Source: Komagataeibacter melomenusus
GTDB lineage: Bacteria > Pseudomonadota > Alphaproteobacteria > Acetobacterales > Acetobacteraceae
Assembly: GCF_013155395.1 (NCBI RefSeq)
Contig: NZ_JABJWC010000016.1
Coordinates: 1 to 64,000, forward strand
Direction of reading: 5' to 3'
Length of the DNA: 64,000 nt
Below the pieces are notes generated by a model. It was not told the origin of the DNA and did not search any database. It saw only the letters and a program-made list of their open reading frames with translations. Shown one piece after another: positions 37,997 through 46,595 of the stretch. Position 1 is the stretch's first letter. Each line of letters opens with the position of its first letter. The position numbers and the translations under genes were made by a program.

Positions 37997-38365
37997 TCAT
38001 CCCTCGGGGTACCATGCCTCATAATCACTGGTGGTTGAAGCCCGCTGGCCGCCGCGGCAGTCGCTGCCCGGCGGGTGGTAGGCGGCCGCCGTTCCGGTCT
38101 GGTTGGGCTGCCAGGGCTGCTGCCACGGCTGGCGCGCGCTTTCGGGCAGGGGGGCGGCCTCCATGTGGTGCAGCCAGCCCCACCATTCGGGCGGCACGGC
38201 GGATGCGTCCTCGCCCCTGTGGTAAATGACCCAGCGCTCATGGCGCTTTTCCCCGCCGCCGGTGCGGTTGGGGGTGCGGGCCTCATAATAACAGCGGCCA
38301 TCGGCATCCTTGCCGACCAGCCGCCCCCTGAAGCGGGTATAGATGCGGGTGCCTAGATTTGCCAT
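37997..38365 (-). CDS. NADH:ubiquinone oxidoreductase NDUFA12-family protein
   Basis: 122-residue accessory complex I protein. Family motifs: GTRIYTRFRGRLVGKDADGRCYYE, RHERWVIYHRGEDASAVPPEWWGWLHH, and a C-terminal YEAWYPEG. It is the bacterial counterpart of mitochondrial NDUFA12 (B17.2). It begins the operon that continues with mlaD, the 72-residue gene and DUF2155. Confidence 0.93.
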   Translation of the reverse strand: MANLGTRIYTRFRGRLVGKDADGRCYYEARTPNRTGGGEKRHERWVIYHRGEDASAVPPEWWGWLHHMEAAPLPESARQPWQQPWQPNQTGTAAAYHPPGSDCRGGQRASTTSDYEAWYPEG

Positions 38366-38656
38366 GCCGCAAGCCTAATCCGCCCGCGGCCGCCCGGTCC
38401 ACGCGCATCTGCGCGCAGGCCCGTCACATCTGCGGGATCGGCGCGGGGCGGGCGTTGCGGCGGCCTGGAAAACGGCGACTGCCGGAAATTCCTGTCCATA
38501 AAGCGCGCAGGGCGACCGCCTCACGCCGCGGTGATGGCCGTGCGCGGGCGCATTGCACAGTTATCCCCCATATCCACTGTATCCAGTGCCATGTATAGTT
38601 GCGACTCCGTTGTAAGCGGGTTCCGCTGGCGTGCAGCCGCCCGGTAAACATAAAGC

Positions 38657-40252
38657 ATGACAGCACGAAGCCACTGGAACGGCGTGCGTATGCGTACCGT
38701 TGAAGCCGCAGCGGACCCAGACGACGCGCCGCGTTCCGTAACCCTGCCCGCCGACTGGGATGACACGGCAGCCGAGGCCGTGGCCCGGCTGGCCCCCGGC
38801 CATGGCCCCGCCAACCTGCCCGAACTCGCGGCACGATGGATCGATGACCTGTGCGCTGGCGAGGTGTCCGGCCCGGTCATTGGCCCGGTCGCGCGCGCGC
38901 TGTCGTGCCTGCTGCTCATGCGCCAGGCCGCACCGGGCGAGAGCCTGTGGCATGGCCACCATGACCGCAGGCCGGCCTTCGTGATCAACCTTGCCGCCTT
39001 TGTCGAGGCCGATAACAGCTTCATGGCGCGCGACTTCGTGGCGGCCCTGCGCCTGCTCGCCCGCGTGCTGCGCACCCTGGCACACCAGAAGCTGCACATG
39101 CGCAATGGCGAACTGCCCCTGCCCGAGCCCGAAGGCGCAGCGGTGGCCCACCTGCGCGCCGTGGCCCTGCCCCCTGCTGGCGAAAGCCATGAGCGCCCCA
39201 CGGTTGCGGGCGCGCTGCTGCTGACCAACCTCGATGCCTGCCTGGCCGGGCTGGGGCTTGATTATGACAGCGAGGCCGGGCGCGACGCGGCATGCAGCAT
39301 TGTAGCCCTTGCCACCCTCGTGGCCCATGCGGGCGAAGGGGCGGATGCCATGCCGCTGCCCCCCGTGCGCAGCATCCTGCCCGGCGTGAGCCAGATCGCG
39401 CGCAGCGTGTGGCAGGAGGCCGCAGTCGAGACCGACCAGCCCGCAGCCCGCGTCGAGACCGGCTTTTCCGCCCCCGGCCCCATCGATGCGCTGCTGGGCG
39501 TGGAAGCCTGCGGGCTGGCCCCCGTCTTTTCCCCGCTGCGGCCTGACGGGCGGCTGGCCATGAGCACGCTGGCCCGCCTGGCCAGCCGGGGCCTGACGCT
39601 GGAGGCCGCCTTTGCCGCAACCCTTGCAGGCGAGAGCGTGCTGCCCCTGCCGGGTGCGGCATCCCATCAGGCCATGCACCGCGCGCTCAGTGGCTTTGTC
39701 GATCGCGTGCCCGCACGCCCCGATGCCACGCGTGACACGCTGGCCACCCGCGCCGGGCTGGAGCGCGGGGTGCGCCGCCACCTGCCCGCCCGCCACGGCG
39801 GCTTTACGCAGAAGACCCGCATCGGCGGCCACCGCCTGTTCCTGCGCACGGGGGAATATGCCGATGGCTCGCTGGGCGAGATCAGCCTCACGCCCACGCG
39901 TGAAAGCCCGATGGTGCGCGGCCTGATGGATACGCTGGGTCAGGCCGTGAGCATTGGCCTGCAATACGGCGCGCCGCTGGAAAGCTACGTGGAAGCCTTT
40001 GCCTATACCCAGTTCGGCCCTGCTGGCACGGTAGAGGGCGACCCGGTTGCATCCTACGCCACATCCATGCTCGACTACGCCTTCCGCGCCCTGTCAGATG
40101 CCTATCTGGGCCGCAGGCTACCCGATGCCCCGCATGAGGACGCACTGGCCGAAAGCCCCGCCCCCATGCTGCCGCTCGACCTGCCCGGCTCCGGCAATGA
40201 CGATGGCGATGACACGCCCCCCCGGCGGCGCGGGCTGCGGCTGGTCGGATAA
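38657..40252 (+). CDS. Ribonucleotide-reductase-like protein (class II NrdJ-related, active-site motif absent)
   Basis: 531-residue protein. Its C-terminal part (from about residue 380) reads like class II RNR: TQKTRIGGHRLFLRTGEY, LGEISLTP, SIGLQYGAPLESYVEAFAYTQF, GPAGTVEGDP and YATSMLDYAFRALSDAYLGR. Mid-protein segments resemble RNR helices (LLTNLDACLAGLGLDYDSEAGRD). No NxCxE-type active-site motif is seen; Cys residues occur only in other contexts. It therefore looks like a non-catalytic or repurposed RNR relative. Upstream is a 291-base gap; RidA follows. Similarity is read by eye, not by search. Confidence 0.75.
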   Translation: MTARSHWNGVRMRTVEAAADPDDAPRSVTLPADWDDTAAEAVARLAPGHGPANLPELAARWIDDLCAGEVSGPVIGPVARALSCLLLMRQAAPGESLWHGHHDRRPAFVINLAAFVEADNSFMARDFVAALRLLARVLRTLAHQKLHMRNGELPLPEPEGAAVAHLRAVALPPAGESHERPTVAGALLLTNLDACLAGLGLDYDSEAGRDAACSIVALATLVAHAGEGADAMPLPPVRSILPGVSQIARSVWQEAAVETDQPAARVETGFSAPGPIDALLGVEACGLAPVFSPLRPDGRLAMSTLARLASRGLTLEAAFAATLAGESVLPLPGAASHQAMHRALSGFVDRVPARPDATRDTLATRAGLERGVRRHLPARHGGFTQKTRIGGHRLFLRTGEYADGSLGEISLTPTRESPMVRGLMDTLGQAVSIGLQYGAPLESYVEAFAYTQFGPAGTVEGDPVASYATSMLDYAFRALSDAYLGRRLPDAPHEDALAESPAPMLPLDLPGSGNDDGDDTPPRRRGLRLVG

Positions 40253-40295
40253 CCCGGCCCCACGCCCCGCCACCTGAATGTAAGGATTGTTGCCC

Positions 40296-40763
40296 ATGCC
40301 CGATACAACACCCGAACAGCGCCTCAAGCAGCTTGGCATCGTGCTGCCCACGCCTGCCGCCCCGGTGGCCAATTACGTGGGCACCGTCATCAGCGGGTCC
40401 ACGCTGGTGGTGTCCGGCCAGTTGCCGCTGGTTGATGGCAAGCTGCTGACCACCGGCAAGCTTGGCGGCACCGTAGCTGTGGAACTGGCGGTGGAAGCCG
40501 CGCGCTACAGCATGATCAACGTGATCGCACAGGTGAAGGCCGCCGTGGGCGATCTTTCACGCGTCAGGCGCGTGGTGCGGCTGGGCGGGTTCATTGCCTG
40601 CACGCCCGACTTCACGCAGCATGCCGCTGTCATGAACGGGGCCTCCGACCTGGCGGTGGCCGTGTTTGGCGATGCGGGCCGCCATGCCCGCTCGACCGTG
40701 GGCGTGCCCTCGCTGCCGCTCGACTCCGCCGTCGAGGTCGAGGGCCTGTTCGAAATCGGGTGA
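40296..40763 (+). CDS. RidA family protein, YjgF-like type 1
   Basis: 155-residue RidA relative, longer than the RidA at 3.9 kb and of the 'YjgF_endoribonc' subgroup. ANYVGTVISGSTLVVSGQLPLVDGKLLTTGKLGG and VRLGGFIACTPDFTQHAAVMNGASDLAVAVFGDAGRHARSTVGVPSLPLDSAVEVEGLF are diagnostic. The start at 40296 follows AAGGA. 43 bases after the RNR-like gene, possibly one transcript. Role: likely enamine/imine deaminase; substrate unknown. Confidence 0.9.
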   Translation: MPDTTPEQRLKQLGIVLPTPAAPVANYVGTVISGSTLVVSGQLPLVDGKLLTTGKLGGTVAVELAVEAARYSMINVIAQVKAAVGDLSRVRRVVRLGGFIACTPDFTQHAAVMNGASDLAVAVFGDAGRHARSTVGVPSLPLDSAVEVEGLFEIG

Positions 40764-40798
40764 TGTAACCACCACGCACAAACATGAGGGAGCCAGTC

Positions 40799-40846
40799 AT
40801 GACCGCACCGCCCCGCACAGCCTGCACCCCGGCGCAGGCATCATGA
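40799..40846 (+). CDS. Possible 15-codon leader ORF before the COG3146 gene
   Basis: An ATG at 40799 with a GGGAG upstream opens a 15-residue frame (MTAPPRTACTPAQAS) that ends at a TGA overlapping the ATG at 40843. This arrangement suggests translational coupling. It is too short to recognise; chance remains possible. Confidence 0.4.
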   Translation: MTAPPRTACTPAQAS

Positions 40847-41997
40847 CCGGCACCACCATGACCCTGCACCGCCGGATTGCCGAAATTCCGACGGCGCAGT
40901 GGGATGGCTGCGCGGGCGATGAAAACCCGTTTGTCAGCCACGCCTTCCTCTCGGCCCTTGAAGACAGCGGCTCCACCGGCCCGCAGACCGGCTGGATGCC
41001 CCAGCACCTGGCCCTGCGTGATGCCGAAGGGGCACTGCTGGCGGTCGCCCCGCTTTATGCCAAGGGTCATTCCTTTGGCGAATACGTGTTCGACCACGCC
41101 TGGGCGCGTGCCTTCGAGCAGGCGGGCGGGCAGTACTACCCCAAACTGCAGGTGGCCGTGCCGTTCTCGCCCGTGCCGGGGCCGCGCCTGCTCGTTCACC
41201 CCACCGCTCCCGATGCCGACAGCCTGCGCCTGCTGGCGGGCCGCGCGCTGCGGCAGGCCTGTGGGGAAATGTCTCTTTCCTCCGTGCATGTCACCTTCTG
41301 CTCCGCGCATGAATATGAACTGCTGGGCGAAGGCGGCTGGTTGCAGCGCCTTGGCGTGCAGTACCATTGGGATAACCAGAACTACACCAGCTTCGATGAT
41401 TTTCTGGGCATGCTCGCCTCACGCAAGCGCAAGGCCATAAGGCGCGAGCGGCGCGATGCCAATGCCTGCGGGCTGAGCTTCCACACCTATCGCGGCGCGG
41501 AGATTACGAAGGCGCTGTGGCAGGATTTCTACCATTTCTACCTCTCCACCGTGGACCGCAAATGGGGCAGCGCCTACCTGCAGCCCGCCTTCTTCCCGCT
41601 CCTGTCCGAACGGCTGGGCGATAAGGTCGTGCTGATGGTTGCAAGGCAGGACGGCGTGCCGGTGGCAGGGGCGCTGAACCTGATGGGGCGCGATACGCTG
41701 TACGGCCGCAACTGGGGGCGGCGTGAAGGCGAGTGGCCGTTCCTGCATTTCGAGCTGTGCTATTACCGCGCCATCGACTTTGCCATAGCCCACGGGCTGA
41801 AACGGGTGGAAGCGGGCGCCCAGGGCGAGCACAAGCTGCAACGCGGCTACCGCCCCTGCCTGACCCATTCCGCCCACTGGATCAGCCACCCCGGCCTGCG
41901 CGAGGCCGTGGCCGAATTCCTGCAACACGAGCGCGCGGCCATACGGGCCGAACTGCCCGCTCTTGATGCCATGACGCCTTACCGGACAGAAGAATAG
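40843..41997 (+). CDS. COG3146 GNAT-like acyltransferase (peptidogalycan/FemAB-like family, DUF482)
   Basis: 384-residue protein of the DUF482/COG3146 family, GNAT-fold proteins of unknown substrate. Segments such as FVSHAFLSALEDSGSTGPQTGW, PQHLALRDAEGALLAVAPLYAK, FDHAWARAFEQ, PVPGPRLLVHP and AGAQGEHKLQRGYRP are family hallmarks. The start at 40843 overlaps the TGA of an upstream 15-codon frame. Likely cytoplasmic. Followed by a degenerate two-hairpin element. Confidence 0.9.
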   Translation: MTGTTMTLHRRIAEIPTAQWDGCAGDENPFVSHAFLSALEDSGSTGPQTGWMPQHLALRDAEGALLAVAPLYAKGHSFGEYVFDHAWARAFEQAGGQYYPKLQVAVPFSPVPGPRLLVHPTAPDADSLRLLAGRALRQACGEMSLSSVHVTFCSAHEYELLGEGGWLQRLGVQYHWDNQNYTSFDDFLGMLASRKRKAIRRERRDANACGLSFHTYRGAEITKALWQDFYHFYLSTVDRKWGSAYLQPAFFPLLSERLGDKVVLMVARQDGVPVAGALNLMGRDTLYGRNWGRREGEWPFLHFELCYYRAIDFAIAHGLKRVEAGAQGEHKLQRGYRPCLTHSAHWISHPGLREAVAEFLQHERAAIRAELPALDAMTPYRTEE

Positions 41998-41998
41998 G

Positions 41999-42077
41999 CC
42001 CGGAACCGGTTCAAAAGCTTCAGGGAACACCGCCTGGTTGAAAAAAAGGCGGCACCGGAAACTTCTGTTTTTTTGAA
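41999..42077. repeat. Two-hairpin repeat element, degenerate copy g
   Basis: Weak AAGCTTC half, then an ACCGCC...GGCGGCACC hairpin and an outer GGAAACTTCTGTTTTTTT. It ends the COG3146 gene. The T run after it makes it a plausible terminator. Confidence 0.5.
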
Positions 42078-42190
42078 GCCGAACAGCGCGATGATGCAGG
42101 TCATGCCGCAGGGGCCACGGCCATGCTAGAGTGCGCATCATGGCACCCGCGGCCAGCAGGCCGCCCCTGTACCGCCAAAGGAGCGCCACC

Positions 42191-43177
42191 ATGTACGCAA
42201 TGCGACTGCTCGCCCCCCATACCCCCCTGCAATGGACCGAACTGCCCGACCCGCAGCCGGGGCCGGGGCAGGTCCGCGTAACCGTAGGGGCCTGTGGCGT
42301 GTGCCGCACCGACCTGCATGTGGTCGATGCCGACCTGCCCTTCCCCGGTCATGCACTGACCCCCGGCCACGAGATCGTGGGGCGGATCGACGCCATTGGC
42401 CCGAATGTGGAAGGGCTGCACATGGGCCAGCGCGTGGGCATTCCGTGGCTTGGCCATACCTGCGGCTGCTGCCACTACTGCCAGACCGACCACGAGAACC
42501 TGTGCGACCACCCGCTGTTCACCGGCTACACGCGTGATGGCGGCTATGCCACCAAGGCGGTGGCAGATGCGCATTTCACCTTCCCCCTGCCTGATGGCGA
42601 TGACGACGTGGCCGTGGCGCCGCTGCTCTGCGCGGGGCTGATCGGCTGGCGCTCGCTGGTCATGGCAGGCACGGACGCACGCAGCATCGGGCTGTATGGC
42701 TTTGGGGCGGCCGCCCACATCATTGCGCAGGTGGCGGCGTGGCAGGGCCGCAAGGTCTATGCCTTTACCCGCCCCGGTGACACAAAGACGCAGGAATTCG
42801 CCCGCTCGCTCGGCTGCGTGTGGGCCGGTGGCTCGGATGAAGCCCCGCCCGAGCAGCTTGACGCCACCATCATCTTCGCCCCCGTGGGCGCACTCGTGCC
42901 CGCAGCGCTCAAGGCGGTGCACAAGGCAGGCCGCGTGGTCTGCGCGGGCATCCACATGAGCGAGATCCCGGCCTTTTCGTATGACCTGCTGTGGGAGGAA
43001 CGCCAGATCATGTCGGTGGCCAACCTGACGCGGCAGGACGGGATCGACTTCCTTGAACGCGTGCCGCGCGTGGGTATCCGCACCACCACAACGCCGTATG
43101 CGCTCAAGGACGCCAACAAGGCGCTTGATGACCTGCGTCATGGCCGCTTTGAAGGCGCCGCCGTGCTGGTGCCCTGA
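42191..43177 (+). CDS. Zinc-dependent alcohol dehydrogenase
   Basis: 328-residue medium-chain alcohol dehydrogenase. Catalytic zinc ligands: the Cys in GACGVCRTDLHV and the GHEIVG motif; the structural zinc site is CGCCHYCQTDHENLC. A Rossmann GLYGFGAAAHI loop (about residues 165-178) binds NAD(P). Acetic acid bacteria often have several such enzymes. The start at 42191 follows AAGGAG. Single plus-strand gene followed by a repeat copy. Substrate is not predictable. Confidence 0.92.
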   Translation: MYAMRLLAPHTPLQWTELPDPQPGPGQVRVTVGACGVCRTDLHVVDADLPFPGHALTPGHEIVGRIDAIGPNVEGLHMGQRVGIPWLGHTCGCCHYCQTDHENLCDHPLFTGYTRDGGYATKAVADAHFTFPLPDGDDDVAVAPLLCAGLIGWRSLVMAGTDARSIGLYGFGAAAHIIAQVAAWQGRKVYAFTRPGDTKTQEFARSLGCVWAGGSDEAPPEQLDATIIFAPVGALVPAALKAVHKAGRVVCAGIHMSEIPAFSYDLLWEERQIMSVANLTRQDGIDFLERVPRVGIRTTTTPYALKDANKALDDLRHGRFEGAAVLVP

Positions 43178-43179
43178 AA

Positions 43180-43275
43180 AACCTGGAAAAGTTTCTGGTG
43201 AAGCTTTTTTCAAACGCTTCCAAAGCACCGCGCCTCATGCGCCAAGGCGGCATCCAGAAACTTTATCCTTCCCCC
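43180..43275. repeat. Two-hairpin repeat element, copy h
   Basis: AAAAGTTTCTGGTG, an AAGC-T6-C hairpin at 43200-43220, a degenerate GCC half and outer CCAGAAACTTTATCC. It directly follows the alcohol dehydrogenase stop. Confidence 0.65.
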
Positions 43276-43448
43276 TGAGGCGCATTGGGAGGGCATGCAA
43301 AAACGCCCGGCCCATTATTAATTCTGGCTTTTGGGGCAATCATTCTTTATGCACCGGCCTTCTCCCCTGACGCATGAACACGGCCGGCGGCCAGTTTCCT
43401 TCCTGCGTCGCCCATGTTCTTCATGTTTTTGTCCGGATTGCCCGATAC

Positions 43449-45224
43449 ATGCCGTTTCCCGAAACCCACCCCGCCCTGCAACGCGCGCTGGACGAGCGTG
43501 GGTATGATAACCCGACTCCCGTCCAGAAAGCGGTCCTGGATGTCGCAGCCGAGGGGCGTGACCTCCTCGTCTCCGCCCAGACCGGCTCGGGCAAGACCGT
43601 CGCCTTCGGCCTCGCCATGGCTGACACCCTGCTTGGCGGCGCGGAGCATTTTGGCCCCGCGGGGCCGCCGCTGGCGGTCATCATCGCACCAACGCGCGAA
43701 CTGGCCATGCAGGTCACGCGTGAACTGACGTGGCTGTACGCCCCGGCAGGCGGGCGCATCGTGTCGTGCATTGGCGGCATGGACGCAAGGCGCGAGGCGC
43801 GCGCGCTCCAGATGGGGGCGCATATCGTGGTCGGCACGCCGGGACGGCTGTGCGATCACCAGTCCCGTGGCCGGCTGGACATGTCGGACCTGCGCGTGGT
43901 CGTGCTGGATGAAGCCGACGAGATGCTGGACCTCGGCTTCCGCGATGAACTCGAGCAGTTGCTCGACGCCATGCCCAAGACCCGCCGCACGCTGCTGTTC
44001 TCGGCCACCATCGCCAAGGAAATCGCATCACTGGCGCGCCGCTACCAGAATGATGCCGTGCGCATCGATACGCTGTCTGGCGCCAAGCAGCATGCCGACA
44101 TCGAATACCGCGCCGTGGTGGCCGATGCGCGCGAACTGATCCCCGCCGTGGTCAACGTGCTGCGCTATACCGACAGCCAGACCACCATGGTGTTCTGCGC
44201 CACGCGCGAGATGGTGCGCCACATGCAGGCGGCCCTGGTCGAGCGCGGCTTCTCCTCGGTCGCCCTTTCGGGCGAGCTGGGGCAGAACGAGCGCACGCGC
44301 GCCATCGACAGCCTGCGCAAGGGCCAGGCCAATGTGTGCGTGGCCACCGACGTGGCCGCCCGTGGCATCGACATCCCCGCGCTGGCGCTGGTGGTGCATG
44401 CCACCCTGCCGACCGACCCCGCCACCCTGCTGCATCGCTCGGGCCGCACCGGCCGCGCAGGCCGCAAGGGCGTGTGCGTGCTGATGGTGCCCATGTCGCA
44501 GCGCCGCCGCGCCGAGCGCCTGATGCAGGGTGCCAAGATCACCGCCACGTGGTCCGGCGTGCCGACGGCAGCCGAGATCCGTGCCAATGACGCCAAGCGC
44601 CTGCTGGCTGACCCCGTGCTGAACCAGGACGTGGCGGAAGCTGATGCCGAACTGGTGGGCCAGTTGGTGGAAGGCCGCACGAGCGAGCAGCTTGCCGCGG
44701 CGCTTCTGCAGATGTATCGCGCCCGCCTGCCCGCGCCGGAGAACGTGCGCCACATCACGCCCGATGCCCCGCGCCCCGTGCGTGAGCGCCCCGAGCGCGA
44801 TGGCGCCCGCCCCCCGCGCGAGAGCTATGGCAGCGGCGAGCCGGGTGCCTGGTTTGCCATGAACGTGGGCCGACAGGAAAAGGCCGACCCGAAATGGCTG
44901 ATCCCGCTGATCTGCCGCCTTGGTGGCGTGCGCAAGGCGGATATCGGCGCCATCCGCATCAATGACAGCCAGACGCTGTTCGAGATCACGCCGGAATCGA
45001 CCGAGAAGTTCCGCTCGTGCATCGCCGCGATCGAGAATGACGAAGTGCAGATCTCGCCTGCCGCGGCCCCGCCCGGCGGCGCAGGCCCGCGCCGCAGTGG
45101 GCCGCCGCGCGGTGGGCGCCCCTTCGCCCGCAAGCCCGGTGGTGGTGGCGGTCGCCCCGGTGGCGGGTTTGGCGGGGGGCCGCGCGGGGCGGCTTCATCG
45201 CGCAAGCGCCCGCCGCGCCCGTAA
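43449..45224 (+). CDS. DEAD-box ATP-dependent RNA helicase (CsdA/DeaD-like)
   Basis: 591-residue helicase. Motifs in order: AQTGSGKT (I), PTRELA (Ia), TPGRL, DEADEM (II), SAT (III), and HRSGRTGRAG (VI). The C-terminal part holds a DbpA-type RNA-binding domain (WFAMNVGRQEKADPKWLIPLICRLGGVRKADIGAIR) and a Gly/Arg/Pro-rich tail. It unwinds RNA in ribosome assembly or cold adaptation. The start at 43449 fits the family. A terminator hairpin follows. Confidence 0.93.
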   Translation: MPFPETHPALQRALDERGYDNPTPVQKAVLDVAAEGRDLLVSAQTGSGKTVAFGLAMADTLLGGAEHFGPAGPPLAVIIAPTRELAMQVTRELTWLYAPAGGRIVSCIGGMDARREARALQMGAHIVVGTPGRLCDHQSRGRLDMSDLRVVVLDEADEMLDLGFRDELEQLLDAMPKTRRTLLFSATIAKEIASLARRYQNDAVRIDTLSGAKQHADIEYRAVVADARELIPAVVNVLRYTDSQTTMVFCATREMVRHMQAALVERGFSSVALSGELGQNERTRAIDSLRKGQANVCVATDVAARGIDIPALALVVHATLPTDPATLLHRSGRTGRAGRKGVCVLMVPMSQRRRAERLMQGAKITATWSGVPTAAEIRANDAKRLLADPVLNQDVAEADAELVGQLVEGRTSEQLAAALLQMYRARLPAPENVRHITPDAPRPVRERPERDGARPPRESYGSGEPGAWFAMNVGRQEKADPKWLIPLICRLGGVRKADIGAIRINDSQTLFEITPESTEKFRSCIAAIENDEVQISPAAAPPGGAGPRRSGPPRGGRPFARKPGGGGGRPGGGFGGGPRGAASSRKRPPRP

Positions 45225-45253
45225 GCGCCAGGCACCTTTCTTCCGTTATCCTT

Positions 45254-45277
45254 CATGCCCGGCATTGTCCGGGCATG
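45254..45277 (+). terminator. Terminator of the DEAD-box helicase gene
   Basis: CATGCCCGG/CCGGGCATG inverted repeat with a six-base loop, then TTGCGTTTC. It lies 29 bases after the stop. Confidence 0.6.
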
Positions 45278-45476
45278 TTGCGTTTCAAGGTCGTGAAACA
45301 GGGCCATCTTTCATGCGGCCCATCCCGTTCCGCCTTTTCCGCTGCCGGGACCATGCGCTTTCAGCCCCAATGCCGCGTACGCCGCTTTCCAAAAAAAATC
45401 ATAAAAACAGTCCATTCTGAAAAACACCGCAAGAATCAGAGCCGTTGCGGCAACGCTTGTGCTGGAAAGGTACAAA

Positions 45477-45560
45477 AAATGCCGCCTTTTTGAAAAAAGG
45501 CGGCACCCAAAAACTTTTATTATTTTTATCAATGATTTGTTTTCAAACAGTCTCTTAAAA
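45477..45560. repeat. Two-hairpin repeat element, copy i (GCC half plus tail)
   Basis: Near-perfect GCCGCC-T5-G-A6-GGCGGC hairpin at 45481-45504, outer CACCCAAAAACTTTTATTATT and the tail ATCAATGATTTGTTTTCAAAC. It lies just past the stop of the minus-strand coiled-coil gene. Confidence 0.75.
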
Positions 45561-45579
45561 CCCATTCGCAAACAATTCT

Positions 45580-46062
45580 TTACTGGCTGTTCTGGCTATT
45601 GCCCCCGAACAGGCTACTCACATCGGAGCCGGTCTGGCTTTTCAGGTTATCCCAGCGCTGGCGTTCCTCGCTGCCAGCGTCACGCAGCTTGTCGAGGCGG
45701 TTCTTTGGCGCGTTGCGAATCGCATCAAGCCGGTCCCGGCCGTTCTGGATCTTCTGGTCCACGCGATCGCGGTCATCGCTCAGGTTCTGCTTTGCACTGT
45801 CCCACCGGCCCACCGTGTCCTGGCGCAGCGCATCCTTGCGGTCCTGATAGCCCTGCTCCATGTTCTGCTGCTTGTCCTTCCACGCCTGCTCACGGTCCTG
45901 CAGGCGGGTGTTGGCGCAGTCACCGGCCTGCGCCACGCGACCGAGCACATCCCATTTGGAGGTGCTCTGGCCATTATCGCAATCAGCGGCGCGCGCCGTC
46001 ATGGAAACGCCCGTGCCTGCTGCGACAACGGCCAGAACAAGCATATATTCACGAAACTTCAT
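45580..46062 (-). CDS. Secreted coiled-coil protein of unknown function
   Basis: 160-residue protein with signal peptide (MKFREYMLVLAVVAAGTGVSMTARA, cleavage near ARA-AD). The mature part has two Cys (ADCDNG, GDCANT) that may form a disulfide. The rest is a charged helical coiled coil rich in Asp/Arg/Gln (LQDREQAWKDKQQNMEQGYQDRKDALRQ). The C-terminal end is Ser/Asn-rich. No family is recognised. The start at 46062 fits the signal peptide; an upstream open extension to 46152 is not supported. Confidence 0.75.
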   Translation of the reverse strand: MKFREYMLVLAVVAAGTGVSMTARAADCDNGQSTSKWDVLGRVAQAGDCANTRLQDREQAWKDKQQNMEQGYQDRKDALRQDTVGRWDSAKQNLSDDRDRVDQKIQNGRDRLDAIRNAPKNRLDKLRDAGSEERQRWDNLKSQTGSDVSSLFGGNSQNSQ

Positions 46063-46376
46063 AAACAGAGCCCTGCACAAAATGGTTTCTACCTGAAACT
46101 TTACAGAAACATATGTCAGATTCCGGTCAGAAACATGACAATGCACTGTCATCGCTCCTGAATATAGTAATCAGGCGCTGAAAGCGTAGCGCATGCAGCA
46201 CATGCCACCTGCCCTGCCAACGCAGGTGAGCCTGATGCCCATGGTAGACAGCCTGCGATAATGGCACTATGTGACACATAAACACATATCTATTCCGAAC
46301 CATAAATCCTGAACCTGGTTGCACCTGCCCCACCCGGCGGCAGTGCGGCCGCCTGCCTGCGATGGTCCCAGCCGCG
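46063..46376. other. Divergent 314-base regulatory gap
   Basis: Separates the minus-strand coiled-coil gene from the regulator pair. It holds a perfect palindrome at 46268-46280 described separately; nothing else is recognised. Confidence 0.4.
46268..46280. promoter_or_regulatory. Perfect 13-base palindrome, candidate operator
   Basis: TATGTGACACATA is a perfect inverted repeat about 100 bases upstream of the two-gene regulator operon. It is followed by AACACATATC, a partial half-site. Autoregulation by the S24-fold regulator is an inference. Confidence 0.4.
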
Positions 46377-46595
46377 ATGTGGAATGAACCATACCTTGAA
46401 ACCTGCTGCCGCTCGGCCCTGCACCGGCTGAAGCTGAGTGGTGGAAACGGACGCCCGGCCGGCCTGCGCGATGACCCCTGCCTGCGCAGGCTCACGGGCA
46501 TGGGCCTGGCGCATGCGCAGGACGGGACCCGCTTCACCATGACCGAGCAGGGGCAGGCCCGCCACCGGACCGAAATACTGAAACTGGCCCCATGA
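46377..46595 (+). CDS. Small winged-helix-like protein
   Basis: 72-residue protein beginning MWNEPYLETCCRSALHRLKLSGG and ending FTMTEQGQARHRTEILKLAP. The final part resembles the wing and C-terminal strand of small winged-helix DNA-binding proteins (LTGMGLA...F.MTEQG.A). Its stop overlaps the start of the next regulator (ATGA), so they are expressed as a pair. Start could be 46362. No SD seen; function unknown. Confidence 0.65.
   Translation: MWNEPYLETCCRSALHRLKLSGGNGRPAGLRDDPCLRRLTGMGLAHAQDGTRFTMTEQGQARHRTEILKLAP

Larger units (their letters stand above)
45225..45579. other. 355-base gap between convergent genes
   Basis: Contains the helicase terminator at 45254-45277, about 180 bases with no recognised content, and the two-hairpin element copy i (45477-45560) near the stop of the minus-strand gene. 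No gene recognised. Confidence 0.4.
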
